From the NCBI GenBank assembly GCA_947172415.1, contig OX359196.1:4156501-4220500 (forward strand): a stretch of 64,000 nucleotides of DNA. The letters run 5' to 3'. This document shows positions 23,401 through 36,471 of the stretch, piece by piece. The notes under the pieces were generated by a model. It saw only the letters and a program-made list of their open reading frames with translations, was not told the origin of the DNA and did no database searches. Origin of the DNA: Chondrosia reniformis (lineage: Eukaryota > Porifera > Demospongiae > Chondrillida > Chondrillidae). Every line of letters begins with the position of its first letter. Within the stretch, counting starts at the first letter, position 1. Position numbers and translations under genes: made by a program.

Positions 23401-26400
23401 GTGAAATGTGGTATTTGGGAACTCAGTCAAGCTGAACTGATGCACCCAGGAATGCTACCTCCCTCAGTTGATGGTTAATGGGAGTGCCTATATCTCTTAG
23501 AGAATAGACCTACAAACACATACCAGTGGTACAGGCAGGACACCAATGGTTAGCCAAAGATAGCTAAACAGGAAACATGGCTTGCTATCTGCATAAACAA
23601 CAGAGTTCAGAATTCCTAGAAAATTAGCTAAACAAAATAATTAATCAAGGAAGTAGCCATCTAGAAAACTTTGCCCCAGCACCCAGCAACACAACACAGC
23701 CTAATGCTCTTACACTTCACTTTCAGGTACAGATGTGACCTCTGTACCTTCATTGCAGTCTTAGCAGTAGACAGGTACATATGTATTTTGGAAATTAATT
23801 ACTTGTGTGACACAATTTGGCAGCTAGGGCTAATACTCTTTAGAGTGTGTATAATTGAATGTCTTCTTTTAAAATGCACATATCTACATTAAGTAATATG
23901 TGTATATGACCAACTACATGTGGTATATCAAAGGTCTATGTAAACTGATAGTAATTGATCAGACTGAAGTTCTACATTACATGTCTTGGTTTAATGAGTT
24001 GTATTATAGTAAGTATATTCATTAGAGAAGGTTTAGTACAAACCTCATCATTAATAGTCATCTGAAGATCAACCAAACCCTTCTCCTCTGTCACTCTAGT
24101 AATCTGTAATTCATAAGAAGAATGTACAAACCTTATTACAAAGATTCATACGTACGTACGTACAATTACGTAGGTGTTCAGTATGTGAGTGCTTAGTATT
24201 TAAGTATTAGTATTCTGTGTATATATGAACGTAAGTATGCATATGAAATAGCTTTACTAATTACCCTATATATATAATGACAATTATGTAAATTTAATCG
24301 CCTCCCAGTCATCCAAGATGGAAAAATTCATCAAAAAACCACAGAGAGCTGATTTGCCCTCGTTTGGGCTCATCAGTGTGGTATATTTCAGTGATGGTGA
24401 GTTTGGATGACTGCCTTCACTTACTAAGCCACTACAAGTGAAACACTTGTGGTTTCATAATAAGTGAAGGTGAAGGCTGCAGTCTAAGCGAGACTGAGCA
24501 CTCACAATGAAGTAAGGGAGTTAATTGTACTTGGCCTGTGCAAGGGCTGTGATGATATGGCCATCATGGATGACTGGGAGGCGATCACTGGTTGTCAATT
24601 TAATAGGACTTCGGTCCCCCAGCCAAGATTAGACTGTGGTCACTTGGCTGGTTTGGTGTAATACTTTCCAGTGATTATTTACTTATCATCACAGCATTTG
24701 CACAGGCCAAGTGCAGTTAACTTCCCTACTTCATAAAGGTACCCACGTACCTACAGTATCTATATGTATGTACGTATGTAATCAAGGTTGAACACTATCA
24801 CATAGTTTCCACATGTGGAAGTAAGGATGCATCCCTGAATAGATGTGAAACTTATTCATGACTTAGTCTCAGTGCATGATAAGAGTCAGCTATGAATACT
24901 CTCACAAGTGTGAAGCTGCCTCAGTAGAACTGTACTATAGCATCCAGCTGGTAGTATACATTTATAATGGCAGCATCTCCATGTTGAATGTTAATTTACC
25001 TTGCCATACAGTCCCTGGTGTGGACCAAATGTCACGCAGGCATGATTACCAATAAGGAAACCTAGAAGATAAGAAACTGTTCTTAAAATATTCAAGAGAG
25101 TAAGCAAGTTATGTTTTTGTAGTACCTGACAATAGGTGGCCTTACACTCAGGTTAAAATATCTATGAATATCATCAGCAGAATAATAATATTCATAGCCA
25201 TAAAACATCAAATATACAAGCTATATTTAGGAATACCATATTAGTAACAGCTCTATGTTTTGTTGTCATAGAAACATGATAACAAACATAAGAGTCACAT
25301 TGTAGATAATTAAGTCACAAGGCCACACAGATAGGAGGACTGCTGTTTATGCTGGAAACTAACTGGACCACAGGTATGCCAAAGGTCAAGTGATGTCAAG
25401 GAAATGAAAACTACAAACATATTGCTCCAATAACAAGATGCAATTCAATAACATCCTATAAAACTTTATATAGCATGGAACAGTTAAGTCAGCCATGCAG
25501 TGTCATTCTCCTGGTGGTGCAACCATGTGACTCCAGTGATAGCATAGTTACTACTTGTTTTGTAACAGGTACATCACTGGCCCATGCAGAACAATCTGTT
25601 TAGGTGTACACACACAAATGTATATGACAACATGCTGCATCATATATCTATTGTGTGCAGCTCTCTCTGCTATGGACATTTTGCAAGAATGTTATATTAA
25701 TAAATTGAGACAATGTGTTTCCCTCAAATATCTTCAGTATGCACACACCCACATTCACAGTTAGACCATGATTAGACCACACTACAAACGTCTACTATTA
25801 TCTTCTGTACATGTACCTATCAAGCTCGTGAAACCTTCATATAAGCCTATAATTAACAGTGCAATTCTCCATTTAGAGGTATGCAAGAGTTCCATAAGAC
25901 AACTGGGTGTTTTATTTAAGTTTAATTAGGTGCAGAAGGATTGCAATTGTTTAACCTACAAAGACTTAAGAGGATAATACATTCCCTTTGACCATGAAGA
26001 CAGGTTAATTTCTATTATTAGAGGTACATACATGCAAGTATATCTATTTATTGCAGTGAATAATGAAGATAATGAGGCTAATATTGAGTGGTGGTCACTA
26101 ACACAAATATCATGGAGAAAATTGATGTGACAATGAATATCATAACTGATTCATCATTATACACAAATAATTTTAGAGGGAAAATCACACAAAAGAGAAG
26201 CAATTGCTGGGAGTCAAACCCAGGACAGATGCTTTTACCACCAATACTACTGTGTTACAAAATGCTTTCTTCCCTCTAATTGTAAACTAATTAAACACAA
26301 CTAAGAAGGTACGTACCAATGGGTAGAAACATCCAAATCATTGAATTATGTTGCTGATAGCTCCATTAGTAGAATTAACCAGATCAATGAACACAACTAC

Positions 26401-29400
26401 AACTACATCTTACCACCATACATATGCATGTATGTACATGCCAAGGATTCACAGATGATCAAGAACTGATAAAGAAAAAGACAAAGACTCCCAGGATCAC
26501 TGATGAAGGGTGGAATTCCCAGAAACGGCTGTCTGACCCAGTAAAGAAGAAGATAAAAGAAGGGAAAAGAAGGAAGAAAAGACTCCTGTATCTTCATCCA
26601 AAGCTCTCTTCAGGTTTAGTTCCCCTATAGGCTCTTTTACAGAATAGGCATAGCATGTAGGAAAATGGTATCTTAGATTTTTCATGCGTATCCATGTACA
26701 TGTATGTAAATACATATCTACATATGTATATATATGTAGATATGTATTTACATCTATGATAAGGAGTATTTGTTGCGTTCATATTAGTTATTTGAGCATC
26801 AGCAACACAAATTATTGTCAAATTGAACTTTTCAACCTGGTTAAGTTGGCTGTAATCCCCCTTTTCCTCATTAATTGCTGAAGAAGGCTGTTGATGAAAG
26901 AAATGGGCTATCCCATCTTCTCCTTCAACCACATTGTTTGTTGTTTCATTCTTGTGATAACTCTGGTAGCAATGTACTGTCACAGTTATCCTATTTAGAC
27001 TATATAATGTACTGTGAATGATCAGCAGCCATGACATCACAGGTGGAGAGGACAGCAGAGTGACCTTCCAGGAATAGCGTCTCAGATGCTGTCCTTCCTG
27101 ACCATCTTCTTATTAACAGTGACAGTCCACCTTCTTTGGGGAGATAACCTCAGAAGTTGAAGCATATGTCATGAGATTGGTCATACCTTTGAATGGAACC
27201 AGGTTTATCCAGTCATAATAATGCCTTGGGCACTTCATTGGTTCATAATACCACATGTGATCATAATCATGTTTTGCATTTTATAGTTTAGGCACTTATA
27301 AATGCACAGTATAAAGTCTCTTTTCCATCTGAATCTTCAAAACTCTCGCACTAAGTTTAAAGTGTAGAATTAGATTTAGTCTCTGAGAGGTGTCTTGTTG
27401 TATAGTTTTCCCACTAATAATTTTAGTAGCAAAACTATATGCATTATCTCTTTCCAGCAATAACTGTTGAATTAGATTGAGTTTTACTTTGAATACAATT
27501 ACATAGAGTAAACATCTATCATATGGGACACAGTGAATAGCAGGCATATTCTTTATAGTGGATAATATACGTACTGTATCTTATTCTGGCTACCTTGATC
27601 CAGCTTACATATACGTACTTCACCCAATTAAAAATGACAAATTATTTAAAGGAATTCATTGCTAAAGAATACCTACAGATCTAAACATCTGATTTTCCAT
27701 GTGCATTGTATAAGCGTTGCTGATGCTCAAATGAGTAAGTACGTACGTACCTCCCATATTCATTATGGATATAACAAATACCCTTAGTATTTCATATGTA
27801 CACATCTATGTACGTCTATTTTATTTTCTGGACCTCAAAACTGTACCAGCAAAAAGGTGTTGCATGTACTACACTGATTTGTATTGCAGTTTACACAAAA
27901 AGGACGACACTTCTAGGGACTATGCTCATAATTGTTATTTCTCAGCTCACTTGATACTTGATGAATATGCATGTCTTTATGACAACAATTATGTATGTAC
28001 ATACAATAGCACCCAATAACATCCACTCTGCCAGACCAGGTCAAAAGGTTATAGTACCTCAGGAATTACATCCCAAGCTATCACAGCTCAACAGAAGGAT
28101 CTCATTCAGAACAAAATCAGCCTTTAGAGGATCTCATGAGGTACACCAACAGACAAAGAGATTTATTGCAAGCAAGAATGTGAGAATTTCATAAATGTAC
28201 ATGTGTAAGGTACACATATCCCCTTCTTTGTATGACCTACATACGTATGTAGGTATAGCAATTTAAAAGTGATCAGTAAGAGTTAAATTAACCTACCAAT
28301 ATGTCCGATCTATAATTTGTAGATCTACATATGTACACGCACTCAAGAACAACAAAGGACATACACATATGCATATGTACATACGTATGTACCTTCTTCC
28401 TTATATTGTGGTATCTTCTCATCCAAACCTTTGTAATGTCTTACTCTGCCATCCTTATCTTTAAAGATGCTGCGAGGCTATGTACAGTATACTATATACA
28501 TGACCTGTTATTACATGCACCTATGAATAATATTACATACTGCATATGTTAGGTCACAGAAAAAGTATAAATCAATCATTTGTAAGGAAACACGCATATT
28601 CTTCCTTCAGTGACTACAAATGGTCTCAATTACAGTGTTTGTGTGTGTGCAACTAGTGTATTACAGTTATCTAAGAGACTACATTGAAATTCAAGAGTGA
28701 ACTACAAACACTAGACACGTACAGTACATATAGGGATGGTACATCCTTCGACTTATTGAGCATTTTTAAACATTCAAAAAGTCGAAGGATGTACCATCCC
28801 AAAGATAAGTTCGACGCAGTTATAAGGAATCCTTATTCTATTACGTACATATAGATTGATGACATACGTACCTACTATATCACATATTCATTGTATATTC
28901 TAGGCAATATAGTAAGAAACACTCATTAGGTTAAAAACAATCTAGCAGCATACTGTATGCTTATACGTACATAGGTAGACGGAACTGCAGGTACTGCTAA
29001 AATACATGTAAACTAAAATCAACAGGCCCACACGTACGTATGTATAAGTAGTTTATGTAGTAGACACATTGTTGTAACATACGTATGTATATTGTTATGG
29101 AACATAGATTCATTGTTACAATGATAAGTAGGATTGTGAGCTTTCTGCAGTAGAGCAAAACAGAGATTATTTCAGGACCTTAGACCTTCCTCATCCCATC
29201 CTCTTATCCTCATTAGTCTTTATTCATTTTTACCAATCTCATTATTTATTCACTCATACATCATGTGACATCATGTTTTCTCTTCAACCTCTTTGTTTAT
29301 GTTAGAGGTGATTCTACTAGTGTTATATTCAGCTGAGGAAGGTCTATGGGCCAAAATGTCTGAAATAATCTTAACTGTTACGCTCTGCTATAGAAAGCTC

Positions 29401-32400
29401 ACATTCCCTCTTATCATACGTATATAGTGGCACCCATATTGACATAGGTGAATGAGGTGTACGTACCTTTGGAGGCTCATCGCCCGGCTTCCGTCTCTTT
29501 CCAGCAGTAGCATTCAGCTTTTCTTCAGCCCCTAATCCCCTCCCTTGAGCTCTTGGGAGATACTCAATGGGCTCCACTAGACTACAAGACAAACAGCTAC
29601 TATTAATACACCATACAAAGTATATACGTACAAATACACACACAAAGGTAAGTCACACCCTGGTCACTGCATTTCTAATTGAGGATTTACATACGTATAC
29701 ACACACATAGGTAAGTCACAGCCTGGTCACTGCACTTCTAATGGAGGATTTACATACGTATACACACACAAAGGTAAGTCACACCCTGGTCACTGCACTT
29801 CTAATGGAGGATTTACATACGTATACACACACATAGGTAAGTCACAGCCTGGTCACTGCACTTCTAATTGAGGATTTACATACGTATACACACGCAAAGG
29901 TAAGTCACAGCCTGGTCACTGCACTTCTAATTGAGGATTTATATACGTATACACACACATAGGTAAGTCACAGCCTGGTCACTGCACTTCTAATGGAGGA
30001 TTTACATACGTATACACACACATAGGTAAGTCACAGCCTGGTCACTGCACTTCTAATGGAGGATTTACATACGTATACACACACAAAGGTAAGTCACAGC
30101 CTGGTCACTGCACTTCTAATTGAGGATTTACATACGTATACACACACAAAGGTAAGTCACACCCTGGTCACTGCACTTCTAATTGAGGATTTATATACGT
30201 ATATACACACATAGGTAAGTCACAGCCTGGTCACTGCACTTCTAATTGAGGATTTACATACGTATACACACACAAAGGTAAGTCACAGCCTGGTCACTGC
30301 ACTTCTAATGGAGGATTTACATACGTATACACACACATAGGTGAGCCACAGCCTGGTCACTGCACTTCTAATTGAGGATTTACATACGTATACACACACA
30401 TAGGTGAGCCACAGCCTGGTCACTGCACTTCTAATTGAGGATTTACATACGTATACACACACAAAGGTAAGTCACAGCCTGGTCACTGCACTTCTAATTG
30501 AGGATTTATATACGTATACACACACATAGGTGAGCCACAGCCTGGTCACTGCACTTAGCGTTGCGGATGTACATACGTATAGTGAATATCAGCATACAAC
30601 TCCAAAACACTTTAGATCTCTGGGAGTTGGCTGCCACCTCTGCACCTCACTAAGAAGTGACAAGGGCAGAACTCTCTAACTAACAACATCTCATGGTTCT
30701 ACCAAATATTGAGTATAGCACATTGAAGTTTGCTGGCTACACCCCCATAACTGCTTAACAAAAACTATCAACTGAGGATATCCCATAGTGCATATGTATG
30801 TATGTATGTATGTATGTACTTTATCAAAATATGGCTATTGAGGCACTGTGCGTACATTAATATGACCATGACCAATAAAGATGTCAAGATGATACCAGTA
30901 CTACTTGCATGAAGCTTGTACTGTTTCTTAGACACAAAACACAAGCCAGGTTCACTATTCTTACCCTTTATTTGTTTTCCCAATAGCCTCTCCATCCTTC
31001 CATCCCATTCCTTTCAACATAGCCTTTCCAAACACTTCAATGGGAATAGTCTCGTATTCATCAAGTGTGGACTATATGAAATGACAAAAGTAAAGAACAC
31101 ATTACTACAAAGTACACTCCTAGCACATGACGTACAGTGGGAGGTAGAGTAGTAGTGTCACAGGTGGGGTAGTAGTGTCACAGGTGGGGTAGTAGTGTCA
31201 CAGGTGGGGTAGTAGTGTCACAGGTGGGGTAGTAGTGTCACAGGTGGGGTAACATTGTTACAATGGTGTGGTCTACTCAAAAGTTGAGTACGGTTAACTT
31301 ACTGATTCTGGTCTGAGATCCACATCTGCTAATTCATCATCTTCTCTACCAGCAAGAACTGGTGGCTTGTTTTGCAGCAAGAGGGGTATCATTAAATCAC
31401 TATTACTGACACCCTTTTCATTGGTCTCTTTCAAACCTTCAGATGAAACATTACAACCAGTAAACATGTAATGACGCATATACTGTACCAAGCAAACATA
31501 AATGTATTTTCGTTTCAAAAGCAATTTAAATGACAACCAAGGTTTCTTTAGAAAATTGGATAAGTACATACAATATAAAACGCTTTGAAGGTTTAATGTT
31601 TGTTTTCTGTTAAAATTGGCAATGTAATATTTCATCAAGGGGGAATTCCCCTGTCCCATTAACAAAGTAACTATTAAATGACCACCAGCACTAGTGGCAA
31701 AAGATTAGTTTATCTGATTAAACCTAATAAGGAGACAACTAGAGCCCACAGCCAATTAAAAAACAATGACAAGAATGATGGTTGTGTACAAACATACCTA
31801 TGTTCAAAAGTATGCAATATACACTCATAGACACATCCTAAACTGACATACTGAAAGTATTCAAATAAGAATTTACAAAGTTCATAAATTCTTTTAATCA
31901 AGAAACAGATTGCTTAGTTGACATTTAACTTACATAAAATCATACATTCAATCAGAGTACAGTTTGTACACACTTTGGAATATCACTTCACATTTCACTA
32001 GTGCTAAATATTCCATAAATACAATATATGGCAACAATGATTTAAGTTTCGCAGCCATTCAAAGTGCCTATCCATACTTCCTACACTTTTGGGCTATGAA
32101 TGCTCATACATTAGGTATTAAATACTTGGGTTAGAATAAAGGAATAAAGATGAAGATAAAAATGTATTATTTTACAGAAGATGGCTTGGTCTATCATTCC
32201 AGGACAACCACTATTCATTAATTTATGCAGCTAGAATCCCCTGTAACTCTTACCCAGACAATTCTGACCCTCATTTAAATCTGTATGTTCAGTATATACA
32301 GTACGTACATATGTACATAGATGCTGTACATACGTATGTACGCATAAACAAATGTTCATCAAGTTCCACAATTTAGTTTAGAAATATTTGCAATGTAGTC

Positions 32401-34738
32401 TCTACTTGTACCTTACCATTCCAACCTCTTATCACTGATATCAAGTTATGAAATATATGCACAGTGGGCAGTGGGAGATAGCCCTAATAACACACACAAC
32501 TACTACAGAGCAGACACTAAGTATGCAGATACTGTACTGTACTACATAATTATAAGTAACATTCTCATCCTCTGTAATGCGGTAGCTAATGTGAATGTAA
32601 GGCTTCTGATTGTACACATACACAAACAAAACCAAATTATGGAAATGAAGTTATAATACTAGTACTTAATGAAGTGCATATAGAAAACTTAATAAAATCC
32701 ATCAACCTTTGAAGCACAAATCCTTACAGAAAATGAAGTAGATACAGTGACGTGACTGAAATCATCATACACAAAAGAACTGAAACTATAGCACAATGCA
32801 CCATCAATGCACATATACACCAGCACCATTCCTAATCAGCTTATATGACATTCATATGAATCCACATATACCTAATGCATATGTGCTATCGTGACTAACT
32901 TTCTAGGCTCTGTTGATTCATTTATATGTAATACTGTTATCAAATTACGTTGTTTTGTACAGCATACAGTGGACACGAGTTATAATTAAGTGTGTGCAAG
33001 TATACGTACTGTACTGGGTTACAATTAAGTGTGTGCAAGTATACGTACTGGACCTTATAGGTAAGGTTACAAAGTCTTAAACCAACAAACTTATTTCAAT
33101 TTCATCTTAATTTAGTATCGTTTCACTTTCATCACTGCATCATGCATCACTTCCTAGCAGTGATGTTTCATGTATTACAAACACATCTGACTAAAAATGG
33201 ACATTGGAACAGGTACATATGAAATATAAATGTATAATTTATATTTTAATCCCAAATTCCTCATTATTAGATTTGGAAGAAACTCCAATCCTTTGATTAC
33301 CTTTATATCATCCAGAGACAATTCAACTCTTTTTTGCTTTAAAATTGATTACACAGTAAATATTATCCAAACTTTGTTTATCGAGTACTTTTATAGGTGT
33401 TAATACCTTATGGGACTAGAACTGTCATTCGTTTTTAGAATTCAGATACATAGTCCGGTTTACTGAGGTGCTTCATCTAGTTATTGTAAAACGTATGCAG
33501 AAAATCTGGAAAGTATACATAAATCGTTCGGCTTAAGAGTAATTACAGTTTACCAAGGGTTTGGCTTATAAACGTTACACTGTACATTGGATTAGCATTA
33601 CTAATATATCTTCTAAACAAGACATTATGCAATATCAACATTGGTCATGATCTCTGTCATGAGATGATATAATGTCTACTAATCTTTTAAACAGGACATT
33701 ATGCAATAATGTTTACTAACTGCTGATAATTGCTTCGGCTGCTTGCTGTTCCAAAGTCTTCTCTCCAGTTGCATCTTGCCATAAAGGTTTATCTTCAGAG
33801 GAGGGTTGCTCAGCCTCTCTTGGAAGTCTCCAGTTGTTATCTTTGATCAATGGAATTACAATATCCTGCTTTACTGGCTTAGGGTCAGTACTGCAAGACC
33901 AGCAAAACAAACAACACAATGACACAACAACACAATGACACAACAACACAATGACACAACAACACAATGACACAACAACACAATGACATAAACTGGAATA
34001 TCATGTGCAAATAAGGCAATTCATTCAACTAAATCCATAAAATGTGATAAACTGAGAAGGTTGAAAGGAAGGAAGGCCATTATGAAAGAGCTTCTGGGAA
34101 CATCATACATCATACAATGGGACATAGAGATATAGGGTTGATGTATTGATATAGGGTCAATGTATTAATATATAGGGACAATTTACTAATCTATGGACAA
34201 TATACTGCATGATGTATACATACGTACGTAGGTAGGAATTAATTAAATTTATTATATAAGTGAGTTACATACATCACACACAGCCAAAACATACCCATAT
34301 ACATCAACCTAGCTTGGTCTGGTACAGACACATTATGTAAACAGTTGGGTGAAATCCAGCCAAAGGACCTGAAGCTTTGGTATGTTTGTATCTAAACATA
34401 CCATGACAGTTAACTTGTTCAAATCGCTAAGATACTCCCTCTAGTCCCACTGCCCACTTGTGTGCATACACTCCAAACAAATTATGCCCAACAGATAGTT
34501 TATTGTTATATTTCCGAAATATTACATCTAATTACATCTTAGGGTCAGGTAGCTATGTATGTAGTTCGTTCTAATCCTACCTTCTTATTTTAGAATCTTC
34601 TATACTGGTAATGAAGTCCTTTTTATGCTCAGAGGAGTCTTCGTCTTCTTGGGCACCTAATTTAGCGGGAATTTTTGAGATTTTACTAGACGAAGGCTTA
34701 GAAAACAACGAGAATGACACTTTATTTCCTTCCACCAT
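17460..34738 (-). CDS. GPKOW: G-patch and KOW domain protein (GPKOW), 14 exons
   Basis: Exons on the minus strand: 34738-34581, 33890-33721, 31436-31303, 31071-30965, 29581-29467, 28477-28393, 25061-25000, 24103-24044, 22760-22706, 22575-22503, 19162-18892, 18323-18254, 18053-17968 and 17579-17460 (TAG). Phases agree at every junction and give about 521 residues (human GPKOW has 476). Exons 2-3 carry [15 protein letters not shown] and LMIPLLLQN. Exon 4 is the G-patch ([20 protein letters not shown]). Exon 7 starts the first KOW motif ([14 protein letters not shown]). Exons 11-12 read [18 protein letters not shown] and [19 protein letters not shown], and exons 13-14 hold the second KOW motif and the end. 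GPKOW is a nuclear spliceosomal protein that binds DHX16 and RNA. Its introns make up over 90% of the locus and hold most of the repeats nearby. Confidence 0.92.
21541..21760 (+). repeat. Interspersed repeat family member (full-length-like)
   Basis: Opens with GGACTCACAAAAGATCAAGA AGAAGAC and ends near TAGCATGTTGAATATGGTGT. The same order of blocks (AAGATCAAGAAG, TCCCAGGATCACTGATGAAGG, CAGCTGTCTGG, ATCCAAAGCTCTC, TAGTTCCCTATAGGC, GTAGCATGTA) appears at 22890-23095 and 26444-26690. It may be a SINE or a decayed MITE; no A/B boxes or clear inverted ends were seen. Confidence 0.65.
22890..23320 (+). repeat. Two adjacent members of the same interspersed repeat
   Basis: 22890-23095 is a nearly complete member and 23165-23320 a 5'-truncated one starting at the GAGAAGAAG block. 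Both lie in the GPKOW intron between exons 8 and 9, just upstream of exon 9 in transcription order, and both end near the GTAGCATGTAAG motif followed by GGTGTATTGAT. Confidence 0.65.
24299..24588. mobile_element. MITE with CGCCTCCCAGTCATCCA inverted ends
   Basis: The left end CGCCTCCCAGTCATCCAAGA and the reverse complement of the right end, CGCCTCCCAGTCATCCATGA, match over about 17 bases, bounding a 290 bp non-coding unit. Downstream, 24695-24741 is an inverted partial copy of 24511-24557 (around TTGGCCTGTGCAA), so part of the same family lies adjacent in opposite orientation. It sits in a GPKOW intron. Confidence 0.7.
26444..26690 (+). repeat. Interspersed repeat family member
   Basis: A well-preserved copy of the family seen at 21541 and 22890. 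It begins GGATTCACAGATGATCAAGA and ends around GCATAGCATGTAGGAAAATG. It is followed almost at once by a 50 bp palindrome. Confidence 0.65.
26704..26753. repeat. Perfect 22 bp arm palindrome
   Basis: ATGTAAATACATATCTACAT plus AT on the left is exactly reverse complementary to the last 22 bases ending at 26753, with only a six-base centre. It would extrude as a cruciform or fold in RNA. It lies in an intron of GPKOW. Confidence 0.85.
28733..28800. mobile_element. Minimal hairpin MITE, GGGATGG ends
   Basis: Perfect 22-base inverted arms (GGGATGGTACATCCTTCGACTT and its complement, 28733-28754 and 28779-28800) enclose a 24-base AT-rich loop. The GGGATGG terminus is shared with the foldback elements at 46772 and 62683, suggesting a minimal member of that family. 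It lies in the GPKOW intron between exons 5 and 6. Confidence 0.7.
29646..30545. repeat. 63 bp minisatellite, about 15 units
   Basis: Head-to-tail units of 63 bp. Each contains AGGTAAGTCACAGCCTGGTC, ACTGCACTTCTAATTGAGG and ATTTACATACGTATACACAC. Units differ at a few positions (AATTG/AATGG, CACACAAAG/CACACATAG, and GTAAGTC/GTGAGCC in some). The array starts about 65 bases upstream of GPKOW exon 5 on the transcribed strand. Each unit carries an AGGTAAGT splice-donor match, but on the strand opposite to GPKOW. Confidence 0.93.
31151..31250. repeat. 20 bp tandem repeat, five units
   Basis: Five consecutive copies of AGTAGTGTCACAGGTGGGGT, identical except at the final unit. They lie in GPKOW intron 3 between exons 3 and 4. 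Confidence 0.92.
33903..33988. repeat. 18 bp tandem repeat (ACACAATGACACAACAAC)n
   Basis: About four to five units immediately upstream of GPKOW exon 2 on the transcribed strand, where the complementary strand reads GTTGTTGTGTCATTGTGT. It ends within about 12 bases of the exon's CAG acceptor. Confidence 0.9.
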
Positions 34739-36415
34739 TTTTAAGGTCGAGGGGTCTGATTGCGCAATAAGAACACAGGTCTTTATTACACTTTTAGCAC
34801 ATTTGTAGCTATGTGGTGTATACACATGAGAAATGCAAAACAAATTGCAACTTATTCAATGATATTCTAAATATATAGTTAAAAACATAACTGTACATGT
34901 CTTCTTTTTCATATATCTAAATGTTTGGATCCTTAATAATTGGTAAAGGTGAATGTATAGTTATGAATGTATTTCATCTCATGTCAGCTGTCTGCCAACA
35001 CCTAGATCTCACAAAAGGGACCTTAGATCTAAAGCTATTCTTAAAGCTTTGACTTTATCCCACCCATTCCTCAGGAATGATGAGTTGATGGGATAACCAC
35101 ATAGTCAATTATGATGGTATATATACTCTTTTAAGCAGAGCTATTATTACATAGGCATATATAACCCATAATTCTTCTCTGATAAGAAAGAGGTACCAAA
35201 GAAATAAATTGATTTCTTAAGCTTTGTTTGAGTTATTTCATTATGGTTGTGTTAAGTTACCTTACAATGTAAACATCTTACAAGTGTTTCAGATCTTCCC
35301 TTTTTAACTAAAAACAACACAATATACTTTGATCTTGATGATTTCAAAGGATTTAAGAGAGGTATATCAAAAGTAAATCAATCCCTATTTGGTGCTTAGT
35401 AGGTTACAAATAATCTATTTATCAAATTTAGATGAATATTTTGGCCGTTGAAGTTTCCCTTACAGTGTATAAAAGCTGACCATAATTGGAATTTGTATAT
35501 ACAAGTACATATGTAGCTGTATGTTTACAGTTTATATACTATATGTTGGGCAAGAACACAAGAGATATATACTTTCGAACAATACACAAGAGATAGTGAG
35601 AATAAGGACAGGCAATTGAATATTAGTTGTATCTACAAAAGTATATTACATTATGTAACAAAAACTACTTTTAATCGATGAGGAGTCTAAAATATGCTAT
35701 TCATTTACAAAATATTATTGCTTAGTTGGTAAACGAAGTTAGTAAAATATTCAAAATATTCATACACGTATGTACGTATATGAACTATACACATTATTGT
35801 ACTATATGGAAATCACTGGAATATATTAACAAACCAGCCAAGGGACCACAGTCTCATCTTACACATTAGAATACAAATTTCCAATATGCACAGGTTCTTT
35901 GAAGTATATAGGGCTAAAAATGTAGCTATATATACTATAGTAAATTATTGTGTATATATTATAAATACATGCAGACATATATATATATACGTGTATGTAT
36001 TATATATACTAGTTTTTATTCTGTACTTTAATCCATAATTCATACATACTATTGTGGTATAGTTCAAAAATGATGTGGAATACATATACTAGTATCCCTA
36101 TTTCCAGCTAGGAAATACCAGTACCTATATTGGTCTGATGTGCCTTTTACACATTGTCAAGTAAATGATTAAGGAATCCTTATTCTATTGTCAAGTAAGT
36201 TGTAAAGTTGTTAATTAAACAAATTTCAAGAATTTTATGAGCTAAGGAATCCCTATAGTTTCATCAGACCATTGTCTACCCACAAAATCACCACCTAATT
36301 GTATGAAAATACCTGTTTTAATATATAATGACAATTTTATTATATTCATGATATATGTAATTAATATTCTTACACAATCCTGCAGGAAGTACTCTCTAAC
36401 CACATACTTTCAGTT
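34739..36415. other. Intergenic region between GPKOW and the peroxidase
   Basis: The two genes are divergent here, so this 1.7 kb should hold both promoters. It is AT-rich with many stop codons. Apart from the TATA box at its right end, no gene, repeat array or RNA gene was recognised. Confidence 0.5.
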
Positions 36416-36421
36416 GAGCAG

Positions 36422-36429
36422 GTATAAAA
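36422..36429 (+). promoter_or_regulatory. TATA box of the peroxidase gene
   Basis: TATAAAAA stands 50 bases before the peroxidase ATG. A transcription start about 30 bases downstream would leave a short 5' leader of some 20 bases. Confidence 0.6.
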
Positions 36430-36471
36430 ATGGTACCAAGTTGCAGACTGCTATAACTTAAAGCTTCAAAG

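Noticed and set aside
29646..30545. Regular 63 bp array resembling a CRISPR
   Set aside because: The whole 63 bp unit is repeated with no unique spacers, and the setting is an animal intron.
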